This document shows positions 15,327 to 23,224 of a stretch of 44,075 nt of DNA, piece by piece. The stretch comes from Bacillota bacterium (GTDB lineage: Bacteria > Bacillota > Clostridia > Christensenellales > CAG-138), in assembly GCA_023399275.1 (NCBI GenBank), contig JAEWQH010000010.1, positions 1 through 44,075 on the forward strand. Reading direction: 5' to 3'. Every line of letters begins with the position of its first letter. The first letter of the stretch is position 1. The notes beneath the pieces are model-generated. The model had not been told where the DNA came from. It saw nothing but the letters and a program-made list of their open reading frames with translations, and made no database searches. Made by a program: the position numbers and the translations under genes.

Positions 15327-16751
15327 TTACGCTTCGACCTCGAGCGCGGGATCGTAGAATTCGCCGAAGAGCTCCTCGTCCGGCGGCCTGTCTTCAGGGA
15401 TGGTCTGCGCCACCCAAGTGACGTTCATATACTGCCGAAGCGATATGTTCTCCGAAAGGATGTTGCCGCCCCACGTGCCGCAGCCCATGGAGGACGTCAT
15501 CGGCATCCCGTTGGTAAAGGAGCCGGCGTTTGCCTTGTTTTGCGGCTGGCGCACCATGATGCGCGACACGGGCGCCTCCATGGCCAACCGGTGGATATGC
15601 GCCTCGTCAAACGAGTAGATCCCGCAGGAGTGGCCCTTGCCGCCAACCGCGTAGATGGCGTGCATCATGTCGATGGCGTTTTCAAAATCGCCCTTGTAGG
15701 AAAACAGCGCAAGCAGCGTCGTGAGCTTCTCGCTCGAAAAGACGTGCTCCTTGCCGATCTTGTTTTCGCCGTCCACCATGATGAACTTGTATTCTCCGCC
15801 GATCGTGAAGCCCGCAGCCTCGGCGAGCTTCTGCGCCGATATGGCGACCGTTTGCGGCAAGCGGTGCCCCTGCTCGTCCCACATGACCCGCTTGAGCTTC
15901 TCAGCCTCTTCCTTGCCGGCAAGATAGCCGCCCTCTTCTTGCAGGGCGCGCACCATCGCGTCATAGACGCTTTCGTGGATGACGAGGTTGCCGTCGCAGG
16001 AGCAGCCGGAGCCGAAGTCGGAGGTCTTTGAGATGCGCGTGTTGCGCGCAGCCTCCCCAACATCCGCCGTTTCGTCGATGATCATCGTGGAGTTGCCCGC
16101 CCCCGAGCCGAACGCCGGCGTGCCGGAGCTGTATGCAGCGTGCACCATAGGCCTTCCGCCCGTCGCGATGACGAGATCCGCGCGCGCCATGAGCGCCTTG
16201 GTCATGGGGATGCTCGGTTTTTCGATGCACTGGAGAATGTCCGCCGGCGCGCCTTGCTCCACGAGTGCACGGCGCATGATCTCGACCGCTTTGCAGGTGA
16301 CCGCTTTGGCGCGCGGATGCGGGGAGAAGATCACCACGTCGCGCGCTTTGATGGCATAGACCGCCTGCCCGGCGGGCGTGAGCACAGGGTTCGTCGTCGG
16401 CACCAGCGCGGCGATCACGCCGACCGGCTTTCCGTATTTTCGGAGGCCCTTCTCCGGGATCTCCTCGATGACGCCTACGCTCTTTGCGCGCAGCGCGTCG
16501 CGCAGGATGCCGCGCACCTTCATGCGCTTTCCGACCTTGCTGACCGGGTCGCCGAGGCCGGTCTCCGCAACCGCCTCGTAGGATAGTTCCTTCCATGTCT
16601 TGAGGTTGGCCACCGACCATGCCACGGCCTGGATCAACCGATCCACCCGCGCCTGATCATAGGTCTCTATGATCTTCGCCGCCGCGGCCGCACGTGCAAA
16701 CAGCGCGTCGATCCGCTCGATCTCTTCCTGTGTGATTTCCCGCTCCGCCAT
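15327..16751 (-). CDS. CoA-acylating aldehyde dehydrogenase (EutE/AdhE-N/SauS-like)
   Basis: A 474-aa aldehyde dehydrogenase of the acetylating class. It has LVPTTNPVLTPAGQAVYAIK (116-135), the ATGG region (197-200), the GSGAGN glycine motif (215-220) and nucleophile Cys250 in DFGSGCSCDGN. It lacks the Glu general base of hydrolytic family members. Such enzymes convert an aldehyde, CoA and NAD(P)+ to acyl-CoA. Overall it resembles the sulfoacetaldehyde/acetaldehyde group more than methylmalonate-semialdehyde enzymes. The start is ATG 16749-16751 with TAGGAG upstream. It sits between aroC and aroD, so it probably handles an aldehyde released by the ThDP or lyase step (inference). Confidence 0.85.
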   Translation of the reverse strand: MAEREITQEEIERIDALFARAAAAAKIIETYDQARVDRLIQAVAWSVANLKTWKELSYEAVAETGLGDPVSKVGKRMKVRGILRDALRAKSVGVIEEIPEKGLRKYGKPVGVIAALVPTTNPVLTPAGQAVYAIKARDVVIFSPHPRAKAVTCKAVEIMRRALVEQGAPADILQCIEKPSIPMTKALMARADLVIATGGRPMVHAAYSSGTPAFGSGAGNSTMIIDETADVGEAARNTRISKTSDFGSGCSCDGNLVIHESVYDAMVRALQEEGGYLAGKEEAEKLKRVMWDEQGHRLPQTVAISAQKLAEAAGFTIGGEYKFIMVDGENKIGKEHVFSSEKLTTLLALFSYKGDFENAIDMMHAIYAVGGKGHSCGIYSFDEAHIHRLAMEAPVSRIMVRQPQNKANAGSFTNGMPMTSSMGCGTWGGNILSENISLRQYMNVTWVAQTIPEDRPPDEELFGEFYDPALEVEA

Positions 16752-16826
16752 AATGATTCTATTCTCCTATTGAACTGTCGCGCTTGTGCTGAGCCCTTAT
16801 CCCGCCACCGTATTTCGGCATCCCGC

Positions 16827-18005
16827 TTAGATGCGATCCCACTTTTCGTCGAGCCCTTCCACCGCATGGTAGCCGCGCTCCATCAGGATCGCGTCGAGCA
16901 GAGCCATGCGTACCATCGCCTCGCACACCGGGTAGATGCGCGGGAGGAGGGACGCGTCCCTGCGCGTGATGGGCGAAAGCACTTCGTCTTCCATCTTCTC
17001 TACGTTGACCGTTTTTTGCGGCACCGAGACAGTGGGCGTAGGCTTGATCGCGAGGCGGATGCGGATTTCATCCCCGTTGGAAATCCCGCCTAAGAAGCCG
17101 CCCGCGTTATTCGTGTAAAACGCCACGCGCCCCGTCTTCGGGTCCACATACGCTTCGTCGTTGCTTTCGGAGCCGAGCATGCGCGCAAAGGCGAATCCTG
17201 CGCCAAACTCGATTCCCTTGACCGCACCGATCGACATCAGCGCGTGCGCAATGGTTGCCTCCAGCTTGTCGAACACCGGTTCGCCAAGCCCCGCCGGCAC
17301 GCCGCGCGCAACCAGCTCGACCACGCCCCCGCAGGTCTCGCCTTTGGCTTTCACGGCGAGGATATCTTTGATCATCTTCGGCGCCGCTTCCAGATCCGGG
17401 CAATTCAGCTCGTTTGCGCGATAGTTTGCCTTCGCCTCTTCGTAGCTGAGCGGCTTGGCCTTGATGCCGTTGGACTCCACCGTGTAGGCGATCACGTCGA
17501 TCCCCATCCTGTCGAGCACCAGCTTGGCCACCGCGCCGCCGGCTACGCGGCCGACGGTCTCCCGGCCGGATGCGCGGCCCGCGCCGACCCAGTCGGAATA
17601 CTCTCCATATTTTTTGAAGAACGTATACTCGGCGTGACCCGGACGTACGATGTCCTTATAATCGCGATACTGACCGACGTGGATATCCTCGATGTCGTTG
17701 TTCGGCACGACGATGCCGATCGGCGCGCCTGTGGAGAGGTCGTTCTCCATCACGCCGGAGAAGATATAGACCCGGTCCTTTTCCACGCGCGGGGAATCCA
17801 GCGGCGTCTGCCCCGGCTTCCGCTTATCCAGCTCGGCCTGGATATCCTCCGCCGTAATCTTGATGCCGGCGGGGACGCCGTCGACGATGGCCAGCAGGCC
17901 GCCGTAGAGCTCCTTCGGAATCTCCGGCTTCTTGCGGAAGCACCCCGAATAGGACTCGCCGCTCGTCGTTACCCGAAACAGTCTGCCAAACGTATTTCCC
18001 ATCAT
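16827..18005 (-). CDS. aroC: Chorismate-synthase-like protein with altered active site
   Basis: A 392-aa protein clearly of the chorismate synthase family: GNTFGRLFRVTTSGES (3-18), LDKRKPGQ, RPGHAEYTF, GRASGRETVGRVAGGA, NNAGGFLGGISNG and KPTPT. The enzyme needs reduced FMN to convert EPSP to chorismate. Here the conserved GESHG reads GESYSG, so the catalytic His is Tyr19. It is followed by an insert (CFRKKPEIPKELYGG) before the IVDGVPAG strand. Near the C-terminus GRHDPC reads TRRDAS, so a second His is Arg. The other FMN- and EPSP-binding arginines (RKPGQ, RPGH, GRET) remain. It may act on a different substrate or lack lyase activity. Two adjacent ATGs (18005, 18002) are possible starts. It lies 40 bp after aroA. 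Confidence 0.85.
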   Translation of the reverse strand: MMGNTFGRLFRVTTSGESYSGCFRKKPEIPKELYGGLLAIVDGVPAGIKITAEDIQAELDKRKPGQTPLDSPRVEKDRVYIFSGVMENDLSTGAPIGIVVPNNDIEDIHVGQYRDYKDIVRPGHAEYTFFKKYGEYSDWVGAGRASGRETVGRVAGGAVAKLVLDRMGIDVIAYTVESNGIKAKPLSYEEAKANYRANELNCPDLEAAPKMIKDILAVKAKGETCGGVVELVARGVPAGLGEPVFDKLEATIAHALMSIGAVKGIEFGAGFAFARMLGSESNDEAYVDPKTGRVAFYTNNAGGFLGGISNGDEIRIRLAIKPTPTVSVPQKTVNVEKMEDEVLSPITRRDASLLPRIYPVCEAMVRMALLDAILMERGYHAVEGLDEKWDRI

Positions 18006-18045
18006 AAGACAATCAACCTCTTTTCTTGTATTCTTGTATTCTTAT

Positions 18046-19344
18046 TTACTCCGCGCCGGTTTGGATCCGCGCGCCCAACTGCAAAAATTTCTCATAGAAC
18101 CCCGGGAACGTAACGCTCGCGCACTCCGCGCGGGTGATAGCCGTCTCCCCGCTGGCAAACATGCCGGCCACGCTCAGCGCCATCGCCACGCGGTGATCGT
18201 CGTGGCTGTCGAGCAGCGCGCCGTGCAGAGGCTTTCCGCCGCGGATCGTCATGGTGTTTTCGTCGCAGGTGATATCCGCGCCCATTGCGCCGAGCACCTC
18301 GCTCATCACCTTGACGCGGTCGGTCTCCTTTTTCCGCGCACCGCTGACGTTGTGCAGCACGGTGGTTCCCTGCGCTATGCAGCCGACCACCGCCATCACA
18401 GGCAGCGCGTCCGGCGTGGTGAGCATATCGATCTGCATACCGCGCAGCGTCTTCCCGCCATGGATCGTCAGCGTGCCCGCCTGCTCGTCCTTTGCAATAT
18501 CCGCGCCCATGGCGATCAGGTGGTCCACGATCTTCACGTCGCCCTGCTTATCGCCAAAGTTGAGGTTTTCGATCACGACCCGCGATCCATCGGTCAGTGC
18601 CGCGGCAAGCGGATAACCCACGCTCGACCAGTCGCTGGGAATCACGCTGTCGAAGGGCTCGTAACGCTGCCCGCCTTCCACCTCATACCAGGTGAACCCT
18701 TCTTCATCGTATGCGACCTGTACGCCGCAGCGGCGCATCCAGTCGATCGTCATCTCGATATACGGCATCTCCCGCGGCTGCGGCAGCTCGATGCGCGTCT
18801 TTCCCTGGCACATCGGCGAGGCGATCAGCAACGCCGAGGTCCACTGGCTCGTCAACCCGGAGAGCGTCGCCGTGCCTGCGCGCATCGGCCCGCGAACCAC
18901 AAACGGAGCCGCCTCGGAGTTGCTGCGAGTGGTAAACGCCTCCGCGCCCAGCTGACGCAGCGCCTTGAGCAGCGGTTCGCTGGGGCGCTTGCGGATGGAC
19001 GCGTCGCCCGTGAATACGACCGCGTCCGGCAGCAACGCAGCCACCGCCGCCATAAAGTAAAGCGTCGTGCCAGAGTTGCCAACGTCGATCACGTCGTCCG
19101 GAACCTGCAGCCCCGCCTTCGGGCCCTGCACCACCCAGCGATCCGGCAGCACCTGACACGCGGAGCCAAACTGTTGCGCCGCGCGCATCGCGGACTTGCA
19201 ATCCTCGCTGAGCAAGGGGTTGCGAATGACGGACTCCCCGCCCGCCAGCGTCGCGATGATGAGCGCGCGGATCGTGTGACTCTTGGAGCCGGGTACGATG
19301 ATGTTGCCCGAAAGCCTGCTGGCCGAAATCATTGCTTGCATCAT
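18046..19344 (-). CDS. aroA: EPSP-synthase-like protein (3-phosphoshikimate 1-carboxyvinyltransferase family)
   Basis: A 432-aa enolpyruvyl transferase. Lys21, Ser22 and Arg26 in PGSKSHTIRAL, Gln in TSQWTSALL, Asp in DMLTTPDAL, KKETDR and HDDHRVAMA match EPSP synthase residues that bind shikimate-3-phosphate and PEP. The motif GNSGTTxR reads GNSGTTLY, so the Arg that contacts the PEP phosphate (Arg124 in E. coli) is Tyr96. This suggests changed donor binding or another reaction. Its ATG overlaps the aroE stop as ATGA, a sign of coupling. No shikimate kinase gene is in the operon, so phosphorylated substrate would have to come from elsewhere. Confidence 0.87.
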   Translation of the reverse strand: MMQAMISASRLSGNIIVPGSKSHTIRALIIATLAGGESVIRNPLLSEDCKSAMRAAQQFGSACQVLPDRWVVQGPKAGLQVPDDVIDVGNSGTTLYFMAAVAALLPDAVVFTGDASIRKRPSEPLLKALRQLGAEAFTTRSNSEAAPFVVRGPMRAGTATLSGLTSQWTSALLIASPMCQGKTRIELPQPREMPYIEMTIDWMRRCGVQVAYDEEGFTWYEVEGGQRYEPFDSVIPSDWSSVGYPLAAALTDGSRVVIENLNFGDKQGDVKIVDHLIAMGADIAKDEQAGTLTIHGGKTLRGMQIDMLTTPDALPVMAVVGCIAQGTTVLHNVSGARKKETDRVKVMSEVLGAMGADITCDENTMTIRGGKPLHGALLDSHDDHRVAMALSVAGMFASGETAITRAECASVTFPGFYEKFLQLGARIQTGAE

Positions 19345-20240
19345 CTCGCCTCTTTCTGCGCGCCTGCGCTCCGAATTGCGCTCTCCGCCAGCGCCCGCTC
19401 CGCCTCGCGAAACATCAGCTCAGTCGGTTCCTCAAGCCCCGTCCAAAGCTGGAACTGCAGCGCACCCTGATGCACCAGCATGCCAAGCCCATTGAGAATG
19501 GCTGCGCCGGCCTGCTCCGCATCCTGTAAAAAACGTGTTTTTTCGGGATTATAGGTCGCGTCAAACGCCAGCTGGCCGCTGCGGAATGCATCCGCCTCGA
19601 TCGGGGACTCCTCCAGATGGGGCGCCATGCCGACGCCGGAGCAATTGAGCACCACGCTGCTTTCGGAAAATGCACGCCGAATGCTCGCCCGGTCGTCATG
19701 CGGCAGGTAGGCCGCCACAGCGCCGAAGCGCTCGTTGATCTCCTCTGCAAAGGCTTTTGCCGTCTCGTCATACAGATCGGTCAGCGTAATAGACCGCACG
19801 CCCTGGTTGGCCAGCGTAAAGCAAAGCGCGCGCGCACAACCACCCGCGCCGAAACAGTAAAACCGCTCCCGCGAAACGTCGCGCTTGAGCGCATTCTTCA
19901 GCGCGCGGACGCCGCCCTCGCCATCCGTATTGTATCCGATCAGCTTGCCGTCCCGGATGTCCACCGTGTTGACGGCGCCGATCATCGCGGCCAGCGGGTC
20001 CAACTCGTCGAGCAGATCGATAATCGCGATTTTGTCCGGCTTCGTCACGCCGAGTCCCGCAAAATTCATGCAGCGAACCGCGTTGACGATCGTCCCCAGC
20101 GTCTCGGGGCGCGTCTCGATCGGGAAGTAACAATAGTCCAGGTCGCGCGCGCGAAACGCAGCGTTTTGCATCCGATTGGAGATCGACTGTCCGAGCGGGT
20201 TGCCGAGCAGCGCGATGAGCTTTGTGTCGACTGAGATCAT
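19341..20240 (-). CDS. aroE: Shikimate/quinate dehydrogenase family protein
   Basis: A 299-aa dehydrogenase with the SDH two-domain build. The substrate domain has Ser19 and Ser21 (GQSIS), GVTKPDK with catalytic Lys70, Asn91 (GAVNTV) and Asp106 (YNTDGEGG). The Rossmann domain has GAGGCARAL (131-139). The usual HSLSP is QSISN and NVTIPHK is GVTKPDK. After the second Rossmann strand the usual NRT, which binds the NADP phosphate, reads TDLYDE with Asp155. That suggests NAD, as in quinate-catabolic dehydrogenases (inference). It is the first gene of the eight-gene operon, behind a 350-nt leader; GGAG precedes the ATG. Confidence 0.88.
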   Translation of the reverse strand: MISVDTKLIALLGNPLGQSISNRMQNAAFRARDLDYCYFPIETRPETLGTIVNAVRCMNFAGLGVTKPDKIAIIDLLDELDPLAAMIGAVNTVDIRDGKLIGYNTDGEGGVRALKNALKRDVSRERFYCFGAGGCARALCFTLANQGVRSITLTDLYDETAKAFAEEINERFGAVAAYLPHDDRASIRRAFSESSVVLNCSGVGMAPHLEESPIEADAFRSGQLAFDATYNPEKTRFLQDAEQAGAAILNGLGMLVHQGALQFQLWTGLEEPTELMFREAERALAESAIRSAGAQKEAR

Positions 20241-20598
20241 ATGCGGGCTCCGTTCCTATATTTACTATTGATAGCAAGAAATCTCTTTACAGCGGAATGG
20301 ATGAATGCCTCCACGCGGGAATGCGCAGATTCGCATCTCGTTTTGCGGGGTTTGGCGGCGCGGCACGATAAGTGGGTTGCTCCGCCGCAGTCAAGGGTTG
20401 CGACTTCTCCGTACGCATTTGGAATTATTTCTTTTGATTTTCGGTTTGGGCCGCGCATCTTGGCTCAGCAGTGCCTGCTGCAATCGGAAGCGGCCCGACG
20501 ATCGCCGTGAGATAGATGGCTGTCCGCAGACACCGGATGGATTGTGTGACCCGTATTTTGTTTCTTGTTGTTTCTCATAATGACCAGCTTATGAAACG
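20241..20598 (-). other. Structured 5' leader of the aroE-to-TIM-barrel operon
   Basis: About 350 nt of untranslated RNA lie between the promoter and aroE. It contains a nested hairpin: GGGCCGC (20448-20454) pairs with GCGGCCC (20490-20496), enclosing CAGCAG/CTGCTG (20466-20480). A second GGCGG/CCGCC pairing lies near 20352-20388. I found no T-box consensus, no Trp-rich leader peptide and no U-tract terminator, so a known riboswitch class cannot be named. The short open frames here show no recognisable product. Confidence 0.4.
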
Positions 20599-20628
20599 AT
20601 AATAGTGCTCCAAGCGCGCATTTGTCAA
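20599..20628 (-). promoter_or_regulatory. Strong promoter for the aroE operon
   Basis: On the minus strand: perfect TTGACA (20628-20623), an 18-bp spacer and TATTAT (20604-20599). An imperfect dyad (GTTTC.CATAA ... TTATGAAAC, 20570-20597) overlaps the start point and could be an operator or a leader hairpin. Confidence 0.7.
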
Positions 20629-20810
20629 GGGTATATCCAAAATATCCGTAAAAATACACATAATCCCTTAGTTTTTTGTTTCTTTTTGTTTCTCCATCGA
20701 TTCGCAGGCCTCGCCCAAAGCCGCAGCAAATACCATCCGTTTTGTTGCCCGCCGGCGCCGGCGCATATCCGATACGCAAGCAAACCCGGCCGAATGTTAC
20801 AATTGGCATC

Positions 20811-20839
20811 TTCCCTTGCCGTAAAACCCGGTATATAAT
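20811..20839 (+). promoter_or_regulatory. Probable promoter of the DUF616/TupA gene
   Basis: A perfect TATAAT (20834-20839) lies 60 bp before the ATG at 20900; the matching -35 region (TTCCCT, 20811-20816) is weak. Confidence 0.5.
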
Positions 20840-20899
20840 GATAGACAGTAGCCAATCGAAATGTTGCCTTCCTTTTTAAAATGAAATCAGGAGCACGCT

Positions 20900-23089
20900 A
20901 TGCAGCAGACCGCGAAAGACACGGACAGGATTGCGGTATATACCGTCATCATCGGCAGGTACGATATTCTTCGCAGGCCGAAGTATGTGGACGAAAACTG
21001 CGATTACTATTGCCTGACCGACGAGCGCAATCTATCCGACGATTTCTGGCAAATCATCCCGCTCACGAACCCAGAGGGACTCGATCCTTCGCGGCTTTCC
21101 CGCCAGCCCAAAATTCTGCCGCATCAGTTCTTTCCCGCTTATTCCAAAAGCCTCTATATCGACCCGAACCTCGAGATCCGCAAGAGCGTAAACGAGTATA
21201 TTACACGGTATTCAACGGGGCGATCGATGCTGTGTATGAAGCACAGCGAGCGGGACTGCATCTACGAGGAGGCGGAAGCCTGCATCCGCCTTAGCAAGGA
21301 CGATCCAAAGAAGATCGAAGAGCAAATGGCGGTTTTCCGCGCCGCAGGGTACCCGAGCCACAACGGCCTGACGCAAAACAGCGTGCTTTACCGCGTGCAT
21401 GACGACGCGCAGGTCATCGCGGTTATGAACGACTGGTGGCATATCCTCAAAACAGGCAGCCGGCGGGATCAACTCAGCCTGTGCTACGTCTGCTGGAAAC
21501 ACCGCTTCTCTTACGACACCGCCGAGGAGCACTGGCTCAACTGCGCATATTTTCAACGCTATGCGCACCTGAGCGAGGCGGGCTTCTATCGGGACACTCC
21601 CGTTGGCAAGGTCGTGTTCCGGCCAACAGGCGACCGTCTGCCGGAGGTGTGTGTCCCCGCCGCCGCACCGCTGCTGAGCACGGTGCAAAACTATCTTTTG
21701 TACGACAAACGCATCCCTCTGCCGATGGCCTACCGGTTTGAGGGCGATTTTTTGTGCCCGGCGGATGCAAAGACGGCGCGTTATTTCCCGCTGGAGGGCT
21801 GCCGTTGCGTCGTTTCAGACTTCACCGCATATTTGGGGCGGACCGCGCTCCCCGTGCGCCCCGTCAACGGCTACGAGGCTGGTCCCTATCTGTATTTCCC
21901 CCATGCAGGTGCGCAGATCGATATCGATCTCCCTCCCGCGGCCCATGGCCAGCTGCACCTGTCGGCCACCATCCATGCCGTTCACCACGCCGAGGACTGG
22001 GCGCTCATCAGCGCTGCCTCCTCGACAAAAGACATACAAGACGGTCAACTCCGGCAATTGCAGGAGCAGTTGCATTCGATCTCCAATTCTACAATTTGGC
22101 GGCTGACGCGGCCGTTGCGGCAAACGCTGGATCGCGTCAAGCACTTCACGCGCAGCAGACCGCTCGCGCGCCTGAAGGAGCTCGCAAGGAGCAGACGCGC
22201 GTTTGCGCAGTGGTTCGTCTCGCGCAGGTTTTCCCGCCGCCTGCCGGACCGCCTCTATATCCGCTTGCTCTACCGCGCCCATATGGACGAGAAGCTGGAT
22301 CTAAAGAATCCGCGTTCTTACAACCAAAAACTGCAGTGGCTCAAGCTGTTCGACCGAAACCCGCTCTACTGCAAGCTATCCGATAAATACGCGGTGCGCG
22401 AGTTCGTTTCACAAAAAGCGGGCGAAGCATATCTCGTGCCGCTGCTGGGCGTTTACCCCACCTTTGAGGAGATCGATTTTTCAAAGCTGCCGCATCAGTT
22501 TGTGCTCAAGACCACGCACGATTCCGGCGGCGTCGTAATCTGTGACGACATCGGGAAATTTGACTCGCACGCAGCGGGGGAAAAGCTCAACGCGCATCTG
22601 AAGAAAAACTATTATGAATGGGGCCGGGAATGGAACTACAAAAACATCCCGCCGCAAATCATCGCCGAAGCTTACCTGACGGCCAGCGGGCAGGACGGGC
22701 TGCGCGATTATAAATTCATGTGCTTCGACGGGCGGGTCAAGTGCTGCCTGGTCGGCAGCGGCCGGCACGGAGCCGGCCTGACTTTGACGTTTTTTGATCC
22801 GGAGTGGAATCTGCTGCCGTTTGAACGGCATTATCCCAGAAGTGTGGAGCCGATCCCCAAGCCCAGGCGATTTGACAAGATGATGCGCCTGGCGGAGACA
22901 CTCTCCGAAGGAATTCCGTTTGTGCGTGTCGACCTGTATGAAACGGACGATGCCGTCTATTTCGGCGAAATGACCTTCTATCCCGCCTGCGGGCTGTCGG
23001 CGTTTGTGCCCGCTGAATGGGACGTCAAACTGGGAGAGTGGATCAACCTCAGGCGTCACCACCGCTGCGCAAAGGGCGGGCTGCGCTGA
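20900..23089 (+). CDS. DUF616 glycosyltransferase-like / TupA-like ATP-grasp fusion
   Basis: A 729-aa cytoplasmic protein with two enzyme-like parts. Residues about 10-235 match DUF616 (TOD1/MUCI70-like glycosyltransferase): AVYTVIIGRYD at the start, then CLTDERN, and the SLYIDPNLEI strand with the acidic pair region. Residues about 240-400 form a less clear linker. Residues about 440-725 match the TupA-like ATP-grasp family: LKNPRSYNQKLQWLKLFDR, FVLKTTHDSGG, DYKFMCFDGRV, VRVDLYE and FGEMTFYPACG. TupA relatives ligate amino acids or build teichuronopeptide-like surface polymers; DUF616 proteins are linked to glycan synthesis. The fusion suggests one protein both adds a sugar and decorates it (inference). 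AGGAG precedes the ATG. It is a single-gene unit with its own promoter and terminator, and no other glycan genes are adjacent. Confidence 0.8.
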   Translation: MQQTAKDTDRIAVYTVIIGRYDILRRPKYVDENCDYYCLTDERNLSDDFWQIIPLTNPEGLDPSRLSRQPKILPHQFFPAYSKSLYIDPNLEIRKSVNEYITRYSTGRSMLCMKHSERDCIYEEAEACIRLSKDDPKKIEEQMAVFRAAGYPSHNGLTQNSVLYRVHDDAQVIAVMNDWWHILKTGSRRDQLSLCYVCWKHRFSYDTAEEHWLNCAYFQRYAHLSEAGFYRDTPVGKVVFRPTGDRLPEVCVPAAAPLLSTVQNYLLYDKRIPLPMAYRFEGDFLCPADAKTARYFPLEGCRCVVSDFTAYLGRTALPVRPVNGYEAGPYLYFPHAGAQIDIDLPPAAHGQLHLSATIHAVHHAEDWALISAASSTKDIQDGQLRQLQEQLHSISNSTIWRLTRPLRQTLDRVKHFTRSRPLARLKELARSRRAFAQWFVSRRFSRRLPDRLYIRLLYRAHMDEKLDLKNPRSYNQKLQWLKLFDRNPLYCKLSDKYAVREFVSQKAGEAYLVPLLGVYPTFEEIDFSKLPHQFVLKTTHDSGGVVICDDIGKFDSHAAGEKLNAHLKKNYYEWGREWNYKNIPPQIIAEAYLTASGQDGLRDYKFMCFDGRVKCCLVGSGRHGAGLTLTFFDPEWNLLPFERHYPRSVEPIPKPRRFDKMMRLAETLSEGIPFVRVDLYETDDAVYFGEMTFYPACGLSAFVPAEWDVKLGEWINLRRHHRCAKGGLR

Positions 23090-23135
23090 CGCGCCGTCGT
23101 CCATACCGCCCGTGTGCGGTGATCGCCCGCATACC

Positions 23136-23173
23136 AAAATGCCCCGTGCCGATCCTGCGCACGGGGCATTTTT
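23136..23173. terminator. Bidirectional terminator between converging genes
   Basis: GCCCCGTGC (23141-23149) pairs with GCACGGGGC (23159-23167), flanked by AAAA on the left and ATTTTT on the right. It can therefore end both the DUF616/TupA gene and the hydrogenase maturation operon. A further stem, GCTTGCCG/CGGCAAGC (23191-23217), lies on the aspA side. Confidence 0.88.
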
Positions 23174-23224
23174 ATTCTTGCCAGCCTTTCGCTTGCCGCA
23201 GTTAACCCACGGCAAGCCGACGCT

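Noticed and set aside
20237..20510. Small proteins on both strands upstream of aroE
   Set aside because: No ribosome sites, no family resemblance, and the region fits a leader RNA better.
20241..20600. T-box or tryptophan attenuator in the aroE leader
   Set aside because: No AGGGTGGNACCGCG-type core, no Trp-rich leader peptide and no terminator before the gene were found.
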